A stretch of DNA of 5,859 bases from GCA-2726865 sp050053595 (GTDB lineage Archaea > Thermoproteota > Bathyarchaeia > TCS64). The position numbers and the translations under genes are program-made. Below are positions 1-4,455 of this stretch, in pieces. The notes under the pieces are model-generated. The model searched no databases. It saw only the letters and a list, made by a program, of their open reading frames with translations, and was not told the origin of the DNA. Numbering within the stretch: the stretch's first letter is position 1; every line of letters starts with the position of its first letter. The DNA is taken from the NCBI GenBank assembly GCA_050053595.1, contig JASFTK010000096.1:1-5859 (forward strand), written 5' to 3'.

Positions 1-341
1 TAATAGGGGTTGACGATGATTGCAGCATCAGCCCCCACATCCAATGCGTGTCTCGTCGCGTCGATGACCAACTTCGTCGCTGTGTCCCCGGTGCCAGCGA
101 CCACCGGCACCCTACCGTTGACCTGGTCGACGCAGACCTCGATGACCTTGGTCCTCTCCGATTGGGACATGAGGCTGAACTCCCCCGTGGTCCCACAGGG
201 GACGATACCCGTGATCCCCTGCTCTATCAACCAGTCGATGAGAGCCCTAAACGCCCCCTCATCGAACTCCTCGTGCTTGTCGAAAGGTGTGACTACCGCT
301 GGTAGAACACCCTCCAACCTGAATCCTTTGACCCTAACCAT
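1..341 (-). CDS. DapA-family aldolase/lyase (dihydrodipicolinate synthase / N-acetylneuraminate lyase superfamily), N-terminal part
   Basis: Reading the minus strand from an ATG at 341 gives 113 residues with no stop, leaving the window at base 1; the C-terminal two thirds are missing. The N-terminus has the family opening (GVLPAVVTPFD, residues 11-21), the substrate-binding loop GTTGEF (50-55) followed by SLMSQSER, the strand and turn RVPVVAGTGD (77-86), and AAIIVNPY (106-113) just before the usual tyrosine pair. Family members are TIM-barrel class I aldolases that form a Schiff base with pyruvate. The catalytic lysine and the later tyrosine lie outside the window, so the substrate cannot be told. 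GTTGEF rather than GTTGES leans slightly away from classical DapA towards sugar-acid or other lyases. Codon use matches the plus-strand genes. The start is chosen as the first ATG before the conserved domain; an in-frame TTG lies two codons upstream. The gene is divergent from the AlkZ-like gene. Confidence 0.9.
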   Translation of the reverse strand, partial: MVRVKGFRLEGVLPAVVTPFDKHEEFDEGAFRALIDWLIEQGITGIVPCGTTGEFSLMSQSERTKVIEVCVDQVNGRVPVVAGTGDTATKLVIDATRHALDVGADAAIIVNPY

Positions 342-395
342 ACTCAAACCCGTGTATACAGTGTTTGTAGTTTTATTAAAATAGAAGACTCCAAT
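342..395. promoter_or_regulatory. Divergent promoter region with shared AT-rich tract
   Basis: This 54-bp gap separates two divergent starts (341 minus, 396 plus). It contains one clear AT tract, TTTTATTAAAATA at 371-383, which is nearly symmetrical and can be read as a TATA-like box on either strand. On the minus strand its centre lies about 35 nt before the ATG, giving a predicted leader of roughly 9 nt. On the plus strand the centre is about 20-22 nt before the ATG at 396, a little close for a leaderless start. Neither start has a Shine-Dalgarno sequence. The small palindrome GTATAC lies at 354-359. The promoter role is inferred from composition and spacing only. Confidence 0.45.
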
Positions 396-1544
396 ATGGA
401 CTGGGAGTCCGCAACGGTCCTCAAGATCACAATTAGAGCTGCCACCGCCTTCAACTTGGATCGCCACCACCTTACAGAGCGGGCTCCGACCGAGACAGCT
501 GTCAAGGTCGTCGGGGACATCATGGGCCTCAACGCCCAGGGCATACTCAACTTCCAGGTGAGTCTCTGGAACCGGGTTAAAGACCTGGACAAAGGCTTAC
601 TCCCCCAAGCCCTCTATCATGAAAGGACCCTCGTCAGGACCTGGCTGATGAGGAACACTGTTCACATCGTACCGAGCGAGCAGCTCCCTCTTTTCCGGGG
701 AGCCCTCTTGGGGAGCCTGATGAGGGAGTGGGATAGGTGGAACGTCAAGACCGGTTCAAAGGAGAGCCCCCAATCATGGATGCCCCACTACAAGGAGATT
801 CTCGACCTCCTCAAGGAGGGACCGTTGACTATCAACCAGATGCTTGAGGCCCTCGGCTGGAAGGGGCGGGAGGGGAAGAGGAGGCTCCGCAGGGTCATAC
901 GGGAGATGAGCCTAAGGGGGATACTCTGCCACGCCAAGCCCTCCGGATACTGGCACTACGAGACTGAGCACACCTACGCGCACCTCGACAGATGGCTCCC
1001 GGATCAGAAGCCTGTCAACCCGGAGGAAGCCCGCCGGGAGCTGCTCCGGGGATACCTCAGGGCTTACGGCCCGGCCTCCCCCCAAGACTTCGCATACTGG
1101 ACCGGGAAGAGGGTTTCCGACTCCAAACCCATCTTCAAATCCCTCGCCAGCTCACTGGAGAAGGTCAAGCTGGAGGGTCAGAAACGGGCTCTATACGCCC
1201 TCAAGGAGGACCTCCCCCTCGTTGAGGAGGCGGAGGGAGCGGCAGCCCCCACTAGGCTACTCCCCCCGTTCGACGCCCTCATCATGGGGCACAAAGACAA
1301 GGGACGCCTCATTGACCCCAGAGATCGGGAGAACATCTTCCTAAAGTATGGCAACATATCGGCCTCCATTCTCCTCGATGGAAAGGTCCAGGGGGCCTGG
1401 AGCATCAAGAAAGCAGGGGAAGGGAGACGTCTGGATATAACACCCTTCAGGAGGTTCACAGAACATGAGAGGGATGACATCGAGAAAGAGGTTGACCGCC
1501 TTAGGCGCTTCACGGGATTCGAGATCAGGGTCGTATGGTATTGA
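396..1544 (+). CDS. Winged-helix DNA-binding protein, AlkZ-like DNA glycosylase family (HTH_42)
   Basis: The 382-residue product has the length and layout of the HTH_42 / AlkZ-AlkX family, whose studied members remove alkylated bases or unhook DNA interstrand crosslinks. In order: an N-terminal helix (ITIRAATAFNLDRHHL, 11-26), the catalytic-loop region GLNAQG (44-49), RTWLMRNTVHIV (81-92, usually R-x-W-x-M-R-G-T-x-H), a first winged helix (about 133-198), a second (about 209-275), the family signature LLPPFDALIMGHKDKG (288-303), and a C-terminal beta region with GAWSIKK (333-339). The usual catalytic motif in AlkZ is Q-x-Q (Q-x-D in YcaQ/AlkX); here it is N46-A47-Q48, so activity on DNA is not assured. 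No other in-frame start lies upstream of ATG 396 back to 351, and there is no Shine-Dalgarno sequence. The CPBP protease gene follows after 16 nt, consistent with co-transcription. Family assignment is firm; glycosylase function is inferred. Confidence 0.88.
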   Translation: MDWESATVLKITIRAATAFNLDRHHLTERAPTETAVKVVGDIMGLNAQGILNFQVSLWNRVKDLDKGLLPQALYHERTLVRTWLMRNTVHIVPSEQLPLFRGALLGSLMREWDRWNVKTGSKESPQSWMPHYKEILDLLKEGPLTINQMLEALGWKGREGKRRLRRVIREMSLRGILCHAKPSGYWHYETEHTYAHLDRWLPDQKPVNPEEARRELLRGYLRAYGPASPQDFAYWTGKRVSDSKPIFKSLASSLEKVKLEGQKRALYALKEDLPLVEEAEGAAAPTRLLPPFDALIMGHKDKGRLIDPRDRENIFLKYGNISASILLDGKVQGAWSIKKAGEGRRLDITPFRRFTEHERDDIEKEVDRLRRFTGFEIRVVWY

Positions 1545-1560
1545 TCATGAGCCCCTCGGC

Positions 1561-2220
1561 ATGAAAGATAAAGGGATGAACCCCTCTACCTGGATCAAAT
1601 TGACCGCTTACAGGAGCAGATGGAGGGTGATAGCCGGCGTGGGGTTTGCTCTCGCTCTCTGGACCTTCACCTTCCTCAGCGACGCACTAGGGGTCTTCTG
1701 GTACAGGGTCACCCTATCAGCCACTGTCCTGGCGGTCTATGCCACCTTAGTGGACGGTGGCGTTATGAGGGAGCAGATGGACGAGCCCCAGCTATTTACT
1801 GTCGTCGCAGGGGTAGGGGCAGGAGTCTTTCTCTACGCCCTGTTCTTCCTAGGTTACTCGTCCTTGGAACCCCTGCTTGAAGGCGGTGCCTCAGAGGTCT
1901 ACCTCTTCAGGCTTGAGACGCCACTGACTGTGGTTGCTTCTACCCTTGTGGTGACCAGCTTCTGCGAGGAATATTTCTGGAGGGCTTTCATCCAGAGGAG
2001 GCTCTCTGAGGGGTACGGGGACTCTTGGGGGATCATAGCCTCGACCCTCTCCTATGCGTTGATCCACACCCCCACAATGAACGCGCCTTTGGTCCTTGCG
2101 GCCTTAATAGCAGGGCTATTCTGGGGGCTGCTCTACAAATGGTACGGTAGCCTCTGGATGGTCTACGCATCGCACTTGGTCTGGACTGAGCTGGTCTTTG
2201 TCCTCCTGCCTCTGGGCTGA
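1561..2220 (+). CDS. CPBP family intramembrane glutamic endopeptidase (Abi/Rce1-type)
   Basis: A 219-residue, very hydrophobic protein with about seven membrane segments (near residues 20-38, 40-58, 75-97, 115-134, 150-168, 173-190 and 195-216). CPBP proteases cut substrates inside the membrane using a glutamate and histidines; Rce1 processes prenylated CAAX proteins, while most prokaryotic members have unknown substrates. Motif 1 is clear: E136-E137-Y-F-W-R141, matching EExxxR. Motif 2 is Y-A-L-I-H169, matching the Fxx(x)H pattern with tyrosine. Motif 3 keeps H205 (SHLVWT), but the usual asparagine four residues on is T209. The open frame extends back to 1465 inside the AlkZ-like gene, but that part overlaps coding sequence and is not family-like. 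ATG 1561 is chosen as the first start after the upstream stop; ATG 1576 is a reasonable alternative. Neither has a good Shine-Dalgarno sequence. The 16-nt spacing suggests co-transcription with the upstream gene. Confidence 0.87.
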   Translation: MKDKGMNPSTWIKLTAYRSRWRVIAGVGFALALWTFTFLSDALGVFWYRVTLSATVLAVYATLVDGGVMREQMDEPQLFTVVAGVGAGVFLYALFFLGYSSLEPLLEGGASEVYLFRLETPLTVVASTLVVTSFCEEYFWRAFIQRRLSEGYGDSWGIIASTLSYALIHTPTMNAPLVLAALIAGLFWGLLYKWYGSLWMVYASHLVWTELVFVLLPLG

Positions 2221-2227
2221 GGGTAAT

Positions 2228-2243
2228 CCTATTATATTATACT
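2228..2243 (+). promoter_or_regulatory. TATA-box promoter for the UbiA-family gene, probably leaderless
   Basis: The 41-bp gap holds an uninterrupted AT stretch, ATTATATTATA at 2231-2241, inside otherwise GC-rich sequence. Its centre (about 2236) is 26 nt before the ATG at 2262, the classical archaeal distance from TATA box to transcription start. The only Shine-Dalgarno-like element, GGTG at 2257-2260, sits 1 nt from the ATG and is too close to work. Together these suggest transcription starting at or beside the start codon. It is the best promoter in the window, but no clear purine-rich BRE is visible. Confidence 0.65.
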
Positions 2244-2261
2244 CATTACGAAATTTGGTGT

Positions 2262-3152
2262 ATGTCCCTCAAGATCTGGTTCCTGGCGACAAGGCCTTGG
2301 TCCTTGGTGATGACCTTTGTCTCGGTCTCCTTAGCGGGGATCCTGGCCTTCGGAAGCGGCTCATTCAGCATTACACTTTTCCTGATGACGATGGCGGGGC
2401 TGATGCTCGCTCATCTCGCCTCGAACATGGCTAACGACTGGTTTGATGTGAAACACGGCGTCGACAAGGAGGATTCCCCTACAAGCCAGTATAGGCCTCA
2501 CCCCCTGCTGACGGGGGAGATCCCCCGGGGGAGTTTCAAGACCGTCGTGGTGGCGATGTATCTGGTGGCGCTATCCCTGGCCCTGGCTCTCGCCTGGATC
2601 CGGGGTCTACCCGTCCTGATGTTTACCGCCCTCGGCCTTTTCTTCGGGCTGTTCTATACAGCCGATCCAGTGATCTTCAAGAAGAGGTCTTTTGGGGAGG
2701 TCGCCGTCTTTATGGTCTGGGGCCCTCTGATGGTAGGGGGGAGCTACTATGTCCTCACCGGCTCCATCGAGTATGCTCCAATGGTGGTCTCAACCCCAGT
2801 CGGCCTCTTGGTGGCCCTTGTCCTCCTCGCCAATAACCTCCGGGATGTCCAATACGATAGGAGCGTCGGCGTAGAGACAATCGTTAGTGACAAGGCCCAG
2901 GGCCTCAGACTCTACAAGGGGCTTGTGGTTCTCATCTATGCCTCCACGGTCCTCATGGTCGCTGGCGGGCTCCTACCCCCCCTCACCCTCATCACCCTCC
3001 TGACAGTCCGTGAGGCCAAGTCCATCATCGACACTTTCGAGGAGGAGGTCCCCCCCGCTGCAGACCCCATGACCGCCCAGCTGGCCCTCCACTACGGGCT
3101 GCTCCTGCTGGCCGGGGAGATCGTGAACAGCCTCCTGGTGATGCTACTCTAG
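2262..3152 (+). CDS. UbiA-superfamily prenyltransferase, MenA-like (1,4-dihydroxy-2-naphthoate prenyltransferase type)
   Basis: A 296-residue polytopic membrane protein of normal length for the superfamily, which moves a prenyl chain from its diphosphate to an acceptor using Mg2+. It opens with the MenA-type KIWFLATRPWSL (residues 4-15). The first Asp-rich motif is N58-D59-W-F-D62 with D68 six residues later; the second is N191-N192-L-R-D195-V-Q-Y-D199-R. The NNLRDxxxDR form followed by a VGVET stretch is typical of MenA. HPLLTGEI and about eight or nine hydrophobic segments complete the picture, ending in AGEIVNSLLVMLL. In archaea the main alternative is digeranylgeranylglyceryl phosphate synthase, which makes core membrane lipids; the NNLRD motif argues against it. 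No other menaquinone genes are present here to confirm the acceptor. The ATG is set by the motif-bearing N-terminus and by the TATA box 26 nt upstream. Confidence 0.88.
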   Translation: MSLKIWFLATRPWSLVMTFVSVSLAGILAFGSGSFSITLFLMTMAGLMLAHLASNMANDWFDVKHGVDKEDSPTSQYRPHPLLTGEIPRGSFKTVVVAMYLVALSLALALAWIRGLPVLMFTALGLFFGLFYTADPVIFKKRSFGEVAVFMVWGPLMVGGSYYVLTGSIEYAPMVVSTPVGLLVALVLLANNLRDVQYDRSVGVETIVSDKAQGLRLYKGLVVLIYASTVLMVAGGLLPPLTLITLLTVREAKSIIDTFEEEVPPAADPMTAQLALHYGLLLLAGEIVNSLLVMLL

Positions 3153-3168
3153 AGCCCACCGTTCTCTC

Positions 3169-3186
3169 CGGGAAAGGCTTATCCCG
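3169..3186 (+). promoter_or_regulatory. Possible BRE/TATA promoter with overlapping inverted repeat, upstream of the aminotransferase
   Basis: The stretch GGAAAGGCTTATCCC resembles the purine-rich BRE plus weak TATA seen in some archaeal promoters. A box centred on CTTAT (3178-3182) would place the transcription start near 3206, leaving a leader of about 20 nt. The same bases form a perfect 5-bp inverted repeat, CGGGA (3169-3173) and TCCCG (3182-3186), with an 8-nt loop; a regulator bound there would block the promoter. The box is not strongly AT-rich, so the call is tentative. Confidence 0.35.
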
Positions 3187-3210
3187 AAAGACCCACCCAT
3201 CGAACAGTAA

Positions 3211-3214
3211 GAGG
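3211..3214 (+). promoter_or_regulatory. Weak Shine-Dalgarno site for the aminotransferase gene
   Basis: GAGG ends 11 nt before the ATG at 3226 and can pair with the CCUC of the archaeal 16S rRNA 3' end. The spacing is on the long side. It supports the 3226 start and fits a leadered mRNA from the putative promoter at 3169-3186, in contrast to the apparently leaderless prenyltransferase gene. Confidence 0.35.
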
Positions 3215-3225
3215 ACCACGAGACC

Positions 3226-4392
3226 ATGGAGCTGACACAGAGCTATCCATTGACTGAGGGGCGGGTCTACTTTGACACAGCAGTCACAGGGGCCTGCCCG
3301 GAGTCCACCATATCCCTGATAGAGGAGTACATCAGAGGAGCAGCAGCAACCTTACGGGGGAAGAGAGGCCCGATCACGGGCTCAGAGAGATGGGGGGAGA
3401 GGCGTGTCGGCAGCAAGAGACTCTTCGCAAAGGCCATCGGGGCTTCGGAAGGGGAGGTGGCATTCGTCCCCAACGCGACCATGGGGATAAACACCGCGTT
3501 TGCGATGGTAGCCCCGGGGAGGGGCGAGAACGTGGTCACCACAGACCTCTCCTTCCCCATGGGTGCGGTGGTGGTGAACAAGCAGAGGGAGAAAGAAGTT
3601 GAGCCAAGGTTCATCAGATGCGAGGGGGGAAGGGTCGACCCAGATGCCTTCGAGGAGGCGGTGGACGACGACACACGCGCCGTCCTAGTAGACCAAGCAA
3701 CGTGGTTCAACGGCTTCCTCTACGATCTCAGCGCTATATCGGAGATCGCCCACGACCACGGGGCTTACCTGATCGTGGACGCCACCCAGTCAGTCGGTGC
3801 CCTCGACTGGGACGTCAAGAGCTCCGGGGTTGACTTCCTCACTTCGAGCACCTACAAATGGATGCTGGGAGGCCCCTTGACTCTGAGCGCTGGGTTCCTG
3901 TTCATCGACGAGGAACACATAGACGAGCTAAAAGCACCCTATGTCGGGAACCAGACCCTCCAACCAGAACAGGCTAAAACCAACGTCGAGGACCGATTCG
4001 ACCTCTACGAATACAAGCCGAGGGAGGGCATCGGGCGTCTTGAGGTCTTCCCCCGATCCGAGCTGTCATACGTCGCAGCGGGGAACTCCCTCGGGGTACT
4101 CCTCAGCCACGGCATAGACCGGATCGAGACCCACATCAAGGGGCTGGGGACCAAGCTCATCGACGGACTGCTTGATAGGGGATATGGACTGCAGACCCCG
4201 GTTGAGGAGGAGAGACGTATCTACCTCAACGTCAAGGTCCCGGAGTTCAAGGAGATCGGGAGGAGGCTCGCGGAAACCTGCATTGTCGTCAGTCCCAGGG
4301 TCGGGGGTCTCAGGGTCTCCCCTCACTTCTACAACACCGAGGACGAGGTAGAGACCTTCCTTGAGAGTTTGGATGAAGCCATTAATGGTTAA
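3226..4392 (+). CDS. Class V aminotransferase-fold PLP enzyme (cysteine desulfurase/epimerase-like)
   Basis: The 388-residue product is a full-length fold type I, class V PLP enzyme. Landmarks: YFDTAVTGACP (15-25) at the N-terminus, the PLP phosphate-binding turn NATMGIN (83-89), D185 in VDATQSVGA (binds the PLP pyridine nitrogen), the Schiff-base lysine K211 in SSTYKWMLGGP, and the C-terminal substrate-carboxylate region GLRVSPHFYNTEDEV with R363 and H367. The R-x-S-P-H-x-Y-N-T ending is common in members annotated loosely as cysteine desulfurase or isopenicillin N epimerase-like. The catalytic Cys of SufS/CsdA-type desulfurases should lie just before or in the C-terminal loop; the only cysteines here are C24, C132 and C352, none in an R-x-G-H-x-C setting. 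A transaminase, epimerase or lyase is therefore more likely than sulfur transfer. The substrate is unknown. The amidase gene follows after 63 nt on the same strand. Confidence 0.88.
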   Translation: MELTQSYPLTEGRVYFDTAVTGACPESTISLIEEYIRGAAATLRGKRGPITGSERWGERRVGSKRLFAKAIGASEGEVAFVPNATMGINTAFAMVAPGRGENVVTTDLSFPMGAVVVNKQREKEVEPRFIRCEGGRVDPDAFEEAVDDDTRAVLVDQATWFNGFLYDLSAISEIAHDHGAYLIVDATQSVGALDWDVKSSGVDFLTSSTYKWMLGGPLTLSAGFLFIDEEHIDELKAPYVGNQTLQPEQAKTNVEDRFDLYEYKPREGIGRLEVFPRSELSYVAAGNSLGVLLSHGIDRIETHIKGLGTKLIDGLLDRGYGLQTPVEEERRIYLNVKVPEFKEIGRRLAETCIVVSPRVGGLRVSPHFYNTEDEVETFLESLDEAING

Positions 4393-4397
4393 TTTTT
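4393..4397 (+). terminator. Oligo-T tract after the aminotransferase stop codon
   Basis: Five consecutive T residues directly follow the TAA stop. Archaeal RNA polymerase can terminate at T-runs in the non-template strand without a hairpin, so this may end or thin out the aminotransferase transcript before the amidase. The run is at the short end of what is usually effective. Confidence 0.35.
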
Positions 4398-4398
4398 C

Positions 4399-4420
4399 TG
4401 AGTCACAGATAATAGACTCA
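4399..4420. repeat. Perfect 6-bp inverted repeat between aminotransferase and amidase genes
   Basis: TGAGTC at 4399-4404 and GACTCA at 4415-4420 are exact reverse complements separated by 10 nt (ACAGATAATA). The arm centres are 16 nt apart, and the repeat sits directly upstream of the TATA-like stretch at 4421-4432. That position suits an operator for a dimeric regulator. As RNA it would be a weak hairpin, and the T-run lies before it rather than after, so it is not a standard terminator. Confidence 0.4.
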
Positions 4421-4432
4421 ATAATCTTATCC
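4421..4432 (+). promoter_or_regulatory. Possible TATA-like promoter of the amidase gene
   Basis: ATAATCTTATCC is AT-rich against its GC-rich surroundings and is centred about 29 nt before the GTG at 4456, near the archaeal TATA-to-start distance for a leaderless or nearly leaderless mRNA. It shares CTTATCC with the region upstream of the aminotransferase (3178-3184). No usable Shine-Dalgarno sequence lies close to the GTG; GGAG at 4435-4438 is 17 nt away. Evidence is position and composition only. Confidence 0.3.
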
Positions 4433-4455
4433 ATGGAGCCTCTCAGATAATACCG

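Noticed and set aside
10..384. Plus-strand open frame of 124 codons at the left edge
   Set aside because: It is antisense to the clear DapA-family gene on the minus strand; its own translation has no recognisable domain.
344..592. Minus-strand open frame overlapping the start of the AlkZ-like gene
   Set aside because: Antisense to a well-supported gene and low-complexity in content; no family resemblance.
1547..1549. ATG just after the AlkZ-like stop as start of the CPBP gene
   Set aside because: It is in a different frame from the CPBP protein.
1465..1560. Longer N-terminus for the CPBP protease starting inside the AlkZ-like gene
   Set aside because: It would overlap 80 bases of conserved upstream coding sequence and adds basic, non-family residues; ATG 1561 is better.
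3169..3186. Hairpin after the prenyltransferase as an intrinsic terminator
   Set aside because: No T-run follows the stem and only 5 bp pair; a promoter or operator reading fits slightly better.
4066..4434. Minus-strand open frame of 122 codons over the aminotransferase 3' end and the following gap
   Set aside because: Almost all of it mirrors the aminotransferase coding strand; no domain and no promoter in the proper place.
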